A stretch of 64,000 nucleotides of DNA from Parvularcula bermudensis HTCC2503 (GTDB lineage Bacteria; Pseudomonadota; Alphaproteobacteria; Caulobacterales; Parvularculaceae): the NCBI RefSeq assembly GCF_000152825.2, contig NC_014414.1, positions 2,582,501-2,646,500 on the forward strand. The letters run 5' to 3'. The notes beneath the pieces were generated by a model. The model saw only the letters and a program-made list of their open reading frames with translations. It had not been told where the DNA came from and made no database searches. Shown here in pieces: positions 35,421-44,720 of this stretch. Numbering within the stretch: position 1 is the stretch's first letter; the number at the start of each line of letters is the position of its first letter. The translations under genes and the position numbers were made by a program.

Positions 35421-35535
35421 GGAGGGGTCTATAAGCCTCTGGGCCAAACTTGCCAGCGCGACCCCACGCCGCGTTGGCGACATTGTGCCCGTCGGCATGT
35501 CTTTCTAGACATCTGGATAGGAGACCTCCCCTCGC

Positions 35536-35751
35536 ATGACCCCCAGCACCAAGAAATTGATCCTGATCCTGTCCTTCCCGGTTTTTCTCGTCCTTTATAT
35601 CGGGATTGTCTTGGCCATCGCCGATCGCCTGCCAGATCATTGGGCGATCGATCTTGTCTATTATATTCTCGTTGGGACGGTCTGGGCCTTCCCGCTGAAG
35701 CCGGTTCTCCTTTGGGCCAATCGCCCCGTCCCCGACCCGGAGCGATCCTGA
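35536..35751 (+). CDS. DUF2842 small membrane protein
   Basis: The 71-residue protein has two helices (about 7-28 and 40-60) and ends with the basic/proline tail RPVPDPERS. The pattern KKLILIL...LYYILVGTVWAFPLKPVLLW resembles the alphaproteobacterial DUF2842 family, of unknown function. It is divergent from ctaA, with about 115 bp between the chosen starts. Confidence 0.8.
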   Translation: MTPSTKKLILILSFPVFLVLYIGIVLAIADRLPDHWAIDLVYYILVGTVWAFPLKPVLLWANRPVPDPERS

Positions 35752-35867
35752 GATTGAGGTTCTGTACATCGCGGCTTTCGGCGCTGACGGCTTGTGCCTT
35801 AATTTTGCCCTATTGCGCGCCCCGGCGATCTGGTTAACTGACCACGATCGAAATCGGGGGGGGCCTG

Positions 35868-36230
35868 ATGTTTTTCGAAATCGTCAATGATCTGGTGACC
35901 GCTGTCCGAGGCGTTGTCGAACCACCGGTGTCGCTGACCCTCTTGGCGCTGATGTCAGCCGTTGCCCTTATCCAGGGGCTGACCATGAACAGCCTCTTCG
36001 CCCTTTGGGGGAAAGCCGGTCAGGGTCTGATATTTCTCGCTCTTTCTTGGTTTGCGATCATGGGTCTTGCTTCATCGGCGCGATTCTCCGTCGATCATTG
36101 GAATGAGTTGGGCATCACCGCCTGGAACACCCTCTTGGCGCAATCGATAGAAGACATGCTGGGACTTTATCTTGTCCTTGCGATCCTTATTCTGGCGGTT
36201 TGGGGCGTGAAGGCCTTGGTTAACCGCTGA
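35868..36230 (+). CDS. Small integral membrane protein, unknown
   Basis: The 120-residue protein has an ATG with GGGGGG about eight bases upstream. Three hydrophobic helices are apparent (about 22-42, 50-70 and 96-115). A conserved-looking stretch ARFSVDHWNELGITAWNTLL lies between the second and third. I do not recognise the family. It lies between DUF2842 and the exopolysaccharide sugar transferase, with gaps of 116 and 150 bp, so it is probably transcribed alone. Confidence 0.6.
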   Translation: MFFEIVNDLVTAVRGVVEPPVSLTLLALMSAVALIQGLTMNSLFALWGKAGQGLIFLALSWFAIMGLASSARFSVDHWNELGITAWNTLLAQSIEDMLGLYLVLAILILAVWGVKALVNR

Positions 36231-36380
36231 CCTATAGGCTACACGCATTCGCACGTGCACACGGAAAGAGATTGTTCAATTTGTGTCGGTCGGTTAACAC
36301 TTGCCTGCGTGCACCGTGAGCGCCGAAGGGGAGAGCATTTCTGCGTATCCGCCTTCACTGCTCGATAGGGGATCTTGCGA

Positions 36381-37709
36381 ATGATCGCTTACGATACGAC
36401 TTTTTTCTCGAGTACGGTCGATCGGCATTGGCGTCGTCAGGTTCTCCTGCAGCTCACGCGTATCCGCTATCAATTGCTCGGCGGCGCGATCTTCGGGCTG
36501 CTCGTGCCCTTCCTGGTGGCTGCTAATCTCTATATCGACGACATCGACAAACTGCCGGCCTATCTGGCGAGCCCCGTGACAAAGACCTCGATCAGCGCGG
36601 GCGTCGCGGCGCTGCTGATGGGATTTTTGATCCTCCGCAAAACGGCCTCCCTCCCCGGCTCTGAGGCGATCATCAATGTGGTCCCCTCTTTCGTGATGTC
36701 ATTTTGCGCCGGTTTCCTGGTGCTGTTTGCCCTGCGCCTGGAATACAGCCAGCCCTTTCTCGCCTCGAGCGCGGTGGGGACAACGGTGTGGTTTCTTGTG
36801 TCCAATATCCTGATCGAGCGCGCCCATCACATGACCTTTGGGGTGATCCCAGGGGGCAGGGCCGATGATCTTTCGGAAATCACCTCCGTCACGGCATTGC
36901 CTCTACGATCCATCAAGGAAGCGGAAGCCAAGCCGAGCATCCCGCTGGTGGCGGATTTTCGGTCCGATACCCTGTCAGAGGATTGGGAGCGGTACATCGC
37001 CGAACAGGCGATCCAGGGGCGCGCGGTCTATAATGCCAAGCAATTGGTCGAATCGCTCGAGGGGCGCGTCCAGATTGATCACCTCTCGGAGAACAGTTTC
37101 GGCCAGATCGGTCTCGACCTCATCTATCGTCGGTCGAAACGCGGGTTGGACGGGCTTGTCTCTCTGGCGCTGCTGATCGGCCTGTCACCGCTTCTTCTCA
37201 TTGTGGCGATGTTGATCCGCCTCGACAGTCCCGGCCCCGCCATTTTCAAGCAGACCCGGATGGGATTTCGCGGCAAGCCCTTCACCGTCTACAAGTTTCG
37301 ATCGATGCATGTTCAGTCGACCGCCGACCGCCTGTCGGACATGACCCAATCCGACGATGACCGAATCACGCGCATCGGCCATATCCTACGGCGCCTGCGA
37401 ATCGACGAGCTGCCGCAAATGGTCAATGTCCTTCGAGGGGAGATGAGCTGGATCGGTCCGCGGCCTGAGACCCTCAATCTCTCTGAATGGTACGAATCAG
37501 AAATTCCTTTCTACCGTATTCGGCACGCGGTTCGGCCCGGCATTACCGGCTGGGCCCAGGTGCAACAGGGGCACGTTACAAGCGTCGAGGACGTGCGGCG
37601 GAAGCTTGAGTTCGATCTCTTCTACGTCAAGCATTTCTCACTATGGCTCGATATTGTGATTGTGATTCATACAATTGGAGTCATTTTGACTCGCAAGGGC
37701 GCCCGCTAA
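36381..37709 (+). CDS. Exopolysaccharide initiating sugar-phosphate transferase
   Basis: The 442-residue polyprenyl-phosphate sugar transferase has four to five N-terminal helices (about 20-150), a middle soluble part, and a C-terminal catalytic bacterial sugar transferase domain (about 255-442) beginning KRGLDGLVSLALLIGLSP. Catalytic marks are FKQTRMGFRGKPFTVYKFRSM, the RRLRIDELPQ motif, and WIGPRPE. Such enzymes transfer a hexose-1-phosphate to undecaprenyl phosphate. ATG 36381 (AGGGGAT upstream) is preferred to TTG 36375. No other polysaccharide genes are in the window. Confidence 0.92.
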   Translation: MIAYDTTFFSSTVDRHWRRQVLLQLTRIRYQLLGGAIFGLLVPFLVAANLYIDDIDKLPAYLASPVTKTSISAGVAALLMGFLILRKTASLPGSEAIINVVPSFVMSFCAGFLVLFALRLEYSQPFLASSAVGTTVWFLVSNILIERAHHMTFGVIPGGRADDLSEITSVTALPLRSIKEAEAKPSIPLVADFRSDTLSEDWERYIAEQAIQGRAVYNAKQLVESLEGRVQIDHLSENSFGQIGLDLIYRRSKRGLDGLVSLALLIGLSPLLLIVAMLIRLDSPGPAIFKQTRMGFRGKPFTVYKFRSMHVQSTADRLSDMTQSDDDRITRIGHILRRLRIDELPQMVNVLRGEMSWIGPRPETLNLSEWYESEIPFYRIRHAVRPGITGWAQVQQGHVTSVEDVRRKLEFDLFYVKHFSLWLDIVIVIHTIGVILTRKGAR

Positions 37710-37929
37710 CGGCGCCCAAGCCCTTCATCGCCCATTCGGCCAAAAAATGCTGCATCGCCCCGGGAACCGGTTTCGCCGTTGACTCATTAGGCATGACAAG
37801 GAATGCTCAATCTCACTTGATCGCTAGAGTGGGTGTTGTGTTCGGAAAGATCGCCAGTTTTAGGATTGGCACGGTTTACAACTCGGGCGTTCTTGAGTAT
37901 GTCTCAATTCGGTCTTACGGGGTTCCATT

Positions 37930-38346
37930 ATGATGACTAAAAAACTGATTTCCGCTTCCATCGCGGGTGCTACTCTCTTCGCTACGGCTGTTGCTGCTCC
38001 GGTTGGCACGGCTGTCGTCGAAGGTGACGCGCTCGTCCTCCGCGCGAACGAAACCGTCGCGCTTTCCAACGGCGCCGACGTGTTCGCTAACGATCGCGTG
38101 ATCGCGCAAAACGGTTCTGCTTCCATCTCTGCGTTCGGCTGCACCGCCGTCCTCGAGCAAGGCATGTCCGTCACCGTTTCCGCTGATATGTGCGACGCAC
38201 AGCCGGTCAGCCTCGGTGCCGCTCAAATGGAAGCTCCTGGTCTTCCGACGATTGCCGTCGCGACCCTGATGCTCGCCACTCCGGCGATCGTTGCCGCGGC
38301 CGTCGATGACGACGACGACGACGATGAAGAAGTTAGCCCTGAGTAA
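37930..38346 (+). CDS. Small secreted protein with acidic tail, FecR-like pattern
   Basis: The 138-residue protein has a signal peptide (cleavage likely after AVAA, about residue 23), then a short beta-rich part in which GADVFANDRVIAQNGSAS and a Cys pair (FGC, DMC) resemble small FecR-like secreted proteins. A hydrophobic Ala-rich segment (about 105-125) and an acidic run of seven Asp end the chain. Alanine is coded mostly by GCT, unlike neighbours that prefer GCC/GCG, which hints at high expression. A strong terminator follows. It is adjacent to the sugar transferase; a role in exopolysaccharide or surface biology is inferred only. Confidence 0.65.
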   Translation: MMTKKLISASIAGATLFATAVAAPVGTAVVEGDALVLRANETVALSNGADVFANDRVIAQNGSASISAFGCTAVLEQGMSVTVSADMCDAQPVSLGAAQMEAPGLPTIAVATLMLATPAIVAAAVDDDDDDDEEVSPE

Positions 38347-38366
38347 GGGAAACTCCTTGTGAGTTG

Positions 38367-38394
38367 AAAGGCCGCTCTCTGAGCGGCCTTTTTT
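38367..38394 (+). terminator. Strong intrinsic terminator
   Basis: AAAGGCCGCTC pairs with GAGCGGCCTTT around TCT, followed by a run of T. It lies about 20 bases after the stop of the secreted protein gene. This is the most canonical plus-strand terminator in the window. Confidence 0.93.
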
Positions 38395-38605
38395 CGTTGA
38401 GGCGGGGATCCCTTTTGGGTCTAGGGTGGTTGATGGTGCCCTGCCCCGTACGTGCCCCCTGCCGCCGCTTAGCTGCGCTGTCATCGCCGCGGATCTTCAT
38501 CGCTGGGCCTTAACGGCGCGAGGGCTTTGGGCGCCGCAAAGCCTGCCCTGAGCGCTTGGCCATGGACTGCGGGCCGGGGGGACAGGACAGGGGCCGCCCG
38601 TATTA
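38395..38605 (+). ncRNA. Gene-free stretch ending in a terminator; possible small RNA
   Basis: No credible ORF is visible between two plus-strand terminators. The sequence is GC-rich with short complementary pieces (for example GGCTTTGGGCGCCGCAAAGCC-like pairing near 38533) and could fold. It matches no RNA family I know; signal-recognition RNA, RNase P and tmRNA hallmarks are absent. No good promoter was found, so this is a candidate only. Confidence 0.25.
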
Positions 38606-38641
38606 AGGCTCCCCCCCTCCGGGCCGGGGGCCTCGTTTTTT
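38606..38641 (+). terminator. Second intrinsic terminator
   Basis: AGGC(T)CCCC pairs with GGGGGCCT through an eight-base stem with one bulged T, and is followed by CG and six T. It lies about 210 bp after the previous terminator and 67 bp before ydbH, with no ORF in between. Confidence 0.7.
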
Positions 38642-38708
38642 GACCAGCGCGTCGCCTCAAGCTCTCCTTTATCCGCGACGCCTGCGATCGCCTCAGCTAT
38701 CGTGACCT

Positions 38709-41501
38709 ATGCGCGCTGTTCTTGCCCTTCTCTCGCGCCCTTTTGCCATTCTGGCCCAGCTCTTCATGGCAGTCGTGATTGCCCGCGCTCCCCTGACAGA
38801 GCAGCTGGTTTCCGAAGCGTTGCACCAGCGCGGCCTCACTGACCTTGAGCTTGACATCCATCGCCTCGCGCTCACGGGGGCTGATTTCGTCGTGGATGCC
38901 CCGCCTGGCAGCGGCATCCCACGGGGAACATTATCAGTGGTGTACGATCCCGCCGACGTCCTTTTCTCACGCCGGGTCGACCGCGTGCACCTCGACAAGG
39001 CAGCCGTCACCCTCTCGTTGGACAGCCGCGGACGACCACAGCTTCCTTCCATAAAGAGGGGTGAAGGCAGTCAGCGTTTTACCTTGGCGGCGCTGCCCTT
39101 TGAGGAATTCGTCATCAGCGACTCGACCTTCCTCGTGGAGACGCCAGAGGGCCTGCTTCGAACCCAACTCGACGCACGCTTCACACAGCAGGCGGGGCTC
39201 ACCCTTGACGCCAATATCGTGAGCGAGGGCGCAGGGCTTACCCCTCGAATTACCAGTGACGGCAGTCTAACACTCAGTGTTGAAGCCCCAAGAGAAGCGC
39301 CCTTGAGGGCCGTCTATTCCTTCGCGGGCGATGTCGCGGTCGCCGACCATGCCCTCTCTTCGCTCATCGCCGAGGGGGAGGTGACCCTTTCCGCCTGGGA
39401 GGAGACCTTGCTGCTCCCCACAGAGGCGGACCTGAGCGGCACGGTGGAAATTGTCTCCGGGGTCCTTCACCTCGGCGAGCGTTTCGGCGTGGGGGCGGGT
39501 GCCCCTCTCTTGATGGGCGAGGCCGCGGCGAGCGCCCCCTTGGCGGTGAGCGGCACCCTTGACGCGCGCTATGAGGACGGACGGGTGACCCTCTCGACCG
39601 TTGCCCCCCCTGCCCTGCGTCTTGCGGGGATAGAGGGCGCATCGGTTACGGTCCTGCCGCGGGGGGAGGCCATCCCCCTCGCCCAGTTCGGCCCCAACGG
39701 AATGGCGGTTTCGGTGCGCATGGCGGTGGCCTCCCCCACCGGCGAAGGAGAATTCACTCTTGCGACGCGCCCCGAGGTGCCGGACGACATCGCCTTCACG
39801 GCCGACCTGGCCGATCTCCACCTCGCCGGCCTTTCCGCCGCCGCCTTGCGGGCTGAGGGCCATTTCACGCCGAAGGACCGTCGAGGGGTCGTCAATCTCA
39901 TCACCAGCGGCGCCGGCACCCGGCTTGGCCCCCTTCACCTCGATGACCTGACGCTCACCGGCTCATTGGCCGCCCTCCTGCCCGAGGAGGGCGGCTATGA
40001 AGTGGCGATCCCCGAAGCGGCACAATTGAGGGTTGAGCAGGGGCGCCTCTCCACCGACCAAACGACCTTTACCCTCAACGGCGGAACGATCCTTCCCGCC
40101 GCTTCGGCCTTGGTGAAGACGACGGGAGGCAAAGCGCCGCTGAGAGTGGCAGCCCGCGCACGGTCATGGTCCCTCACGGCCCAAGCGGGCCAAACAAAAA
40201 TGGCGGTCAACTCACTCGACACGGATCTTTCTGTGATCCGGGAGCTGAGCGGGACAACAATCGACGCCGAGATTGGCGGAGGAGCCGGGACCGTCAACCG
40301 TGCGCTGACCTTCGATCGCCTCAAAGGAGCTGTGGCCCTCACCTTGCCCGCAAGCGGCGCGGCAAAAGGAACCGCGCGCCTTGATCGGCTTATTCTGGGG
40401 GAAGCGCGCCAGATCAGGCGGGTGAATGACATTGCCGGCCGCGGCCATCTTCGTCTGGCCCACGATCAGGTGCGCTTCGATATCGATGTCACCACCCCGG
40501 CCGGGCAACCGCTCGGCACGCTCGAAGGCCACCATCGCCTCGCCGGTAACCAGGGCCGCGCGGATTTTAGCAGCGGCCCTCTCCGCTTTGAGCCCAGTGG
40601 ATTGCAACCGGCCGGTCTTGTGCCTGCGCTGTCGGGGATTATCGGCCCCACCACGGGGACCGCCACCGTCACGGCAGGGGCCGCCTGGGGAGATGGCCTT
40701 CGGACGAACGCCGAAGTCAGTCTTGATCGGCTGACCTTTCAAGGGCCGGGGGTCGCGGTGAAATCAACCCGTGACGTCAATGGCGTCCTTGTGTTCGATC
40801 AACTCTTCCCCCCACGGACCCCGGAGACCCAGACCCTTAAGATCGGGATGTTAGACATCTACGCCCTCGATCTGGAGGAGGGCGAGGTCAGCTTCCGCCT
40901 GCCCGGCGATCAGTCGGTGATTGTCGAGCGCGCCGTCTTTCCGTGGTTCGGCGGCGCCGTGTCCGTTGAAGAGAGCAGATTGGCCTTTGACGGGTCCGCC
41001 CGAGCGGTTTTGAAAGCCAGCGACCTCGATCTTGGACTGATATTGGCCTTTGCAGATATCGAGGGATTGACGGGGACAGGACGGTTGAGCGGGACCCTCC
41101 CCCTCGATATCGAGCGCCTCAATGTGCGGCTCGATGACGGGGTCTTGAGGTCGACCGAGCCCGGCACCATTCGCTATAGCGGGCCCGCTCAATCCTTAGG
41201 GGACACGAATCGTAGCGCCCGGCTCGCCTTCGATGTGCTTGAGAATTTGCGCTATGACGCCCTTAGCGTTCGTCTCAACGGCCCCCTCGACGGCGATGTC
41301 GATTTCAATTTCTCCTTCGAAGGGTTGGGCGATATCCGCATTGATGACCCGCGCGTGCGCGAAGAAGTGACGACCCCCGTAAAGCTCAATGCCGCCATCG
41401 AAGTGCCGCTTCTGTCGCTGATCGAGCAAGCGCGCTTGTCCGTCACCCCCGAGCTTCAGATCCAGCGGTTCCGCACTGAAAGCGCCGCGCCGCCCGAATA
41501 G
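38709..41501 (+). CDS. ydbH: YdbH-family AsmA-like envelope protein
   Basis: The 930-residue protein has an N-terminal membrane anchor (about 5-25) followed by very long, repetitive beta-strand sequence typical of AsmA-like bridge proteins. The C-terminal block (about 700-915), with FPPRTPETQTLKIGMLDIYALDLEEGEV and VFPWFGGAVSVE, is the YdbH/dicarboxylate-transport domain. In E. coli YdbH works with TamB and YhdP in moving phospholipids to the outer membrane. ynbE and ydbL follow directly, the conserved operon, which makes the call strong. Confidence 0.92.
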   Translation: MRAVLALLSRPFAILAQLFMAVVIARAPLTEQLVSEALHQRGLTDLELDIHRLALTGADFVVDAPPGSGIPRGTLSVVYDPADVLFSRRVDRVHLDKAAVTLSLDSRGRPQLPSIKRGEGSQRFTLAALPFEEFVISDSTFLVETPEGLLRTQLDARFTQQAGLTLDANIVSEGAGLTPRITSDGSLTLSVEAPREAPLRAVYSFAGDVAVADHALSSLIAEGEVTLSAWEETLLLPTEADLSGTVEIVSGVLHLGERFGVGAGAPLLMGEAAASAPLAVSGTLDARYEDGRVTLSTVAPPALRLAGIEGASVTVLPRGEAIPLAQFGPNGMAVSVRMAVASPTGEGEFTLATRPEVPDDIAFTADLADLHLAGLSAAALRAEGHFTPKDRRGVVNLITSGAGTRLGPLHLDDLTLTGSLAALLPEEGGYEVAIPEAAQLRVEQGRLSTDQTTFTLNGGTILPAASALVKTTGGKAPLRVAARARSWSLTAQAGQTKMAVNSLDTDLSVIRELSGTTIDAEIGGGAGTVNRALTFDRLKGAVALTLPASGAAKGTARLDRLILGEARQIRRVNDIAGRGHLRLAHDQVRFDIDVTTPAGQPLGTLEGHHRLAGNQGRADFSSGPLRFEPSGLQPAGLVPALSGIIGPTTGTATVTAGAAWGDGLRTNAEVSLDRLTFQGPGVAVKSTRDVNGVLVFDQLFPPRTPETQTLKIGMLDIYALDLEEGEVSFRLPGDQSVIVERAVFPWFGGAVSVEESRLAFDGSARAVLKASDLDLGLILAFADIEGLTGTGRLSGTLPLDIERLNVRLDDGVLRSTEPGTIRYSGPAQSLGDTNRSARLAFDVLENLRYDALSVRLNGPLDGDVDFNFSFEGLGDIRIDDPRVREEVTTPVKLNAAIEVPLLSLIEQARLSVTPELQIQRFRTESAAPPE

Positions 41502-41560
41502 AACGACAGATGTTTCCCCGCTGCCTCAATCCTGTCATGGTAGGGGTCTAACGAGTGGTG

Positions 41561-41767
41561 ATGTCGCGCATGATTCCTTCTCCCTACCGCCCTCTGGCCC
41601 TGGCAGCCGCTCTCATCAGCGCGCTTTCCGCGTGCGCCACCGTCAGAGTGGAGGCACCGGACGAGCCCATTGAGATCAACCTCAATATTAAGATCGAGCA
41701 GGAGGTTCGCGTTCGCCTGGAACGCGATGTCGAAGAGCTGATCGCGCAAAACCCCGACCTGTTCTGA
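41561..41767 (+). CDS. ynbE: YnbE-family lipoprotein
   Basis: This is a 68-residue lipoprotein. The frame opens at GTG 41555, but ATG 41561 is preferred. The signal ends LSAC. The mature part contains VRVEAPDEPIEINLNIKIEQEVRVRLE, the YnbE hallmark, and ends acidic. YnbE binds the C-terminal end of YdbH and is thought to complete its bridge at the outer membrane. It sits 59 bp after ydbH and 13 bp before ydbL. Confidence 0.92.
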   Translation: MSRMIPSPYRPLALAAALISALSACATVRVEAPDEPIEINLNIKIEQEVRVRLERDVEELIAQNPDLF

Positions 41768-41780
41768 CGGAGTAGTCCAT

Positions 41781-42128
41781 ATGACTTTTTCCCGCCGCCT
41801 ATTCGGCGCCTGTGCCGCGATCCTGGTCACCCTCGGGGCCGCCCATGCCGCGCCGCCCATTATCGAGGAGGCGAAGGCGAACTGCGTCGTTGGGGAGCGG
41901 ATCGACGGCTATCTTGGCATTGTCGACGGCGCCGCCGCCAACGATGCCCTGCGCCGAGAGGTGCGTGTCATCAATCAACAGCGCAGCGCGGCCTATGATA
42001 ATCTGGCCTCAAAGAACGGCGTGACGGTTGCGGTTGCCGCCAAGGCCACCGCCGAGCGCGTGATCAACGGGGCGCCTTCTGGACATTGTGTCCAGAACGA
42101 AAGCGGTGAATGGATCCGCGTCCCCTGA
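41781..42128 (+). CDS. ydbL: YdbL-family (DUF1318) periplasmic protein
   Basis: The 115-residue protein has a cleavable signal peptide (likely after AHA, residue 23). The mature part matches the DUF1318 pattern: GERIDGYLGIVDG, then VINQQRSAAYDNLASKNGVTV and AGERVIN-like ending. E. coli YdbL is a chaperone-like factor controlling YdbH-YnbE assembly. It is the last gene of the ydbH-ynbE-ydbL operon and ends convergent with the mechanosensitive channel gene. Confidence 0.93.
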   Translation: MTFSRRLFGACAAILVTLGAAHAAPPIIEEAKANCVVGERIDGYLGIVDGAAANDALRREVRVINQQRSAAYDNLASKNGVTVAVAAKATAERVINGAPSGHCVQNESGEWIRVP

Positions 42129-42210
42129 GACAGCCCGGCCCTTTTTGGGGGAGGTAGGGAGCAACCCCAATTTTCGCTTTTGGGTCCCCTTTGCGCGCAG
42201 TGACATGTGC

Positions 42211-44715
42211 TCACCGGGGGGCATCCCCCAGACCATCGGGATCGGCATCGGGGGCACCTGAGGGATCCGCCGCCGATTGCGGTTGAGCCAGGGGAGACCG
42301 ACGGGGGAGCCCCGCCTCCTCAACTGTCGCTGACGAGGCCGTCGACGACGACCCGGCAAGACCCGATCGGATATGCAGATCCCGTTGTGGAAAGGGAATT
42401 TCGATTCCCGCCTCCTTGAACGCCCGCCAGATCGACACGCGCAGACGGGTTCTTATGCCCAAGGAGAGGCCAATATCCCGCACATAGGCCCGCAATTGGA
42501 GATTTTGCGAGTTATCGCCGAAATCGTCGAAATAGACGTAATATGGCGGATAACTCAGGACATCGGGATCGTCCTTCGCCACTTTCATCAACACATCGAT
42601 CGCAACTTGCGGGTCGAGATCATAGGAAATCCCGACCGGCAGGACGATTCGCCCTAATTTGTTCTTATGCGTCCAGTTCGTGACCGCCGAGGAAATCAAC
42701 TCCGCATTCGGTACGATGACTGAAGACTTATCAAAGGTCTCGATGATGGTGGAGCGGACCGAAATCCGCTGAACGATCCCTTCACCAGAGGAGGTCACGA
42801 TCCAGTCACCGACCTTGATCGGCCGCTCGAAAAGCAAAATCAGTCCAGAAACGAAATTATTGACGATCGATTGGAGGCCAAAGCCGATCCCCACCGACAG
42901 GGCCCCGGCGATGATGGCAAGGCTGGAGAGGTTAAACCCGAGCGTGCCGACCCCCACCATCACGGCAATCAATAAGCCGACATATCCGATCAGAGTCTTG
43001 AGAGAATTCTGTACCCCCGGGTCGATCCCCGCCTTGGGAAAGATCTGACGGTCGACCACCCGTTGCGCGGTACGGGTCACGATCATGACGAAGGCCGTCA
43101 GAGTGATCGCAAGAAGTATCTTGGCGAAGCTGATCCGTATTGGCCCGACCTGGAACCCTAAAAAGGCATCGGTCACCCCTCCCCGGACATCGGACCATGC
43201 CGCCCCCAAAATCAACAACGCCGGAGGGATGAAGATCAGGAGGCACAGCACATCGATCGCAACCCCGATCCAATAGGTGGTCAGCGGAGAGGACGCCGTC
43301 TCCCCGTCTTTCTCCCTAAGCTCTTCAGCCTGCTGACTACGGAAATTCGCATCGACCAGGCGGACCCCCTCCCTGAACAGGGCACGGAGGAACCAGATAA
43401 TGCTCCCAAGGCCGAGAAGGTAGAACAGCCGTGTCATCAGGTAATGGCCGAGCGACACATTACCGACCAACGCAGCCAACACCGCGATGCAGGCAAGGAC
43501 CCGTCCTGAAAACCGTATCCGTCCCCAAGGGAAGCGATTGCTGTCCTGTGTTGGATCCGTCGGGACGGGGACGCCTTCTGCGGCAGCCTCCCCCTTGGTC
43601 GTCCACAAGGATTTGAAGGACAATCCGGCGAGAACCAACGCCAGTAGCAGCGTCGTCAGCGCCTTGATCTGGATGATCAGGGCCGATGAAGTGGCGAACA
43701 GATCGGCGCCGCGCAACACCACTTGATCGAGACCGAGGAAAAGAACGGCAAGGATCAGGAGCAGCCTGACCGCCCTTGCCTGACTGGTGGCCAAGGGAAC
43801 AATCCGCCATTTCGGCGCGAGGGGGGCGAACACGCCGACAGCGGCCCCCTCGACGAACAGGACACCGAGAAAGGTGAACCAAATCGCCTGGGCGAGGGGA
43901 TAGCTCTGTGTCGAGACGGCCCCATTGGCCCGCAAGGTTTCGAGTAAGATGACCCCCCCTAACAGACCGGGCAATAAGCGAACCACGGTCCGCGCCGCCG
44001 CGACCAGCACCTTGCGCGAGGGGAGCGGCTCATAGGGCTCGAGCCGGTGCGCGAGGAAATTGGCCAGCCACCCCCTTACGGGAATCCACAGAGCGACGGC
44101 GAGCGCCACAGCGAGAGCCAGGGAAAGGAAAAGACCTGTGGTGGCGTTCTCTGCCTTCTTTTGCTCCCAATAGCTTGCGAGGGCCGCGGCATAGCGGCGA
44201 AACCCCAAGGCGGATGTTTCCGCCGCCTCACCGAGAAGTGCGGGTTGCAGCGGGCTTGGTCCACGGGCGGACAGATCCTCAAAGAACTGGCTCCGTCGTA
44301 AATTGGCGATCTCAATCGCCAGGCGTTGGGCCTCGGCGATATTGAGGGCAATCTGCGCTTTGACGGCTTCGGCAGAAGTGAGCTCCGTCGTCAGCCGGGA
44401 CCGTTCCTCAGCGATCGCCGGGGCCTCGGTTTCTCCCTCCTCCGGGCGCGGACCAAGACGATTGAGGTCGCTATTGATCTGCGCGATCTCGGTTTCGATA
44501 GGGACTTGCGCCGCCTCCGCTGCCCGGCGCAGGGTGCGAATCTCCTCCCGCAGATCAATGAGATTTACATCTGAGCCGTTTAAGCTGCCGGCGATCTGTT
44601 CAAGCCGGCTACGCCGATCCTCGACCGTCTGCTCATCGGTCGATTGAGCCGCTGAGATGGAAGAGAAACCGGCGAAGATCGCCAACAACACGGCGATGAA
44701 AACGGGGAGACGCAT
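42211..44715 (-). CDS. Large MscS-type mechanosensitive channel with DUF3772 sensor
   Basis: The ATG at 44715 gives 834 residues and a proper signal peptide (cleaved near SAAQS); the upstream start at 44787 would overlap zntB. A periplasmic coiled-coil DUF3772 region fills about 25-180. About ten membrane helices follow, then an MscS core with the pore-lining helix (ALSVGIGFGLQSIVNNFVSG) and the beta domain containing PIKVGDWI. The Ser/Pro/Ala-rich tail is probably disordered. It releases solutes on osmotic downshock. It follows the ZntB-like gene by five bases, so the two are one operon. Confidence 0.92.
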   Translation of the reverse strand: MRLPVFIAVLLAIFAGFSSISAAQSTDEQTVEDRRSRLEQIAGSLNGSDVNLIDLREEIRTLRRAAEAAQVPIETEIAQINSDLNRLGPRPEEGETEAPAIAEERSRLTTELTSAEAVKAQIALNIAEAQRLAIEIANLRRSQFFEDLSARGPSPLQPALLGEAAETSALGFRRYAAALASYWEQKKAENATTGLFLSLALAVALAVALWIPVRGWLANFLAHRLEPYEPLPSRKVLVAAARTVVRLLPGLLGGVILLETLRANGAVSTQSYPLAQAIWFTFLGVLFVEGAAVGVFAPLAPKWRIVPLATSQARAVRLLLILAVLFLGLDQVVLRGADLFATSSALIIQIKALTTLLLALVLAGLSFKSLWTTKGEAAAEGVPVPTDPTQDSNRFPWGRIRFSGRVLACIAVLAALVGNVSLGHYLMTRLFYLLGLGSIIWFLRALFREGVRLVDANFRSQQAEELREKDGETASSPLTTYWIGVAIDVLCLLIFIPPALLILGAAWSDVRGGVTDAFLGFQVGPIRISFAKILLAITLTAFVMIVTRTAQRVVDRQIFPKAGIDPGVQNSLKTLIGYVGLLIAVMVGVGTLGFNLSSLAIIAGALSVGIGFGLQSIVNNFVSGLILLFERPIKVGDWIVTSSGEGIVQRISVRSTIIETFDKSSVIVPNAELISSAVTNWTHKNKLGRIVLPVGISYDLDPQVAIDVLMKVAKDDPDVLSYPPYYVYFDDFGDNSQNLQLRAYVRDIGLSLGIRTRLRVSIWRAFKEAGIEIPFPQRDLHIRSGLAGSSSTASSATVEEAGLPRRSPLAQPQSAADPSGAPDADPDGLGDAPR

Positions 44716-44720
44716 TGACC

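Noticed and set aside
37869-37888. Possible sigma-54 promoter before the secreted protein gene
   Set aside because: The -24 part (TTGGCACGG) is a good match, but the -12 part lacks the essential GC at the right distance, so it is not called.
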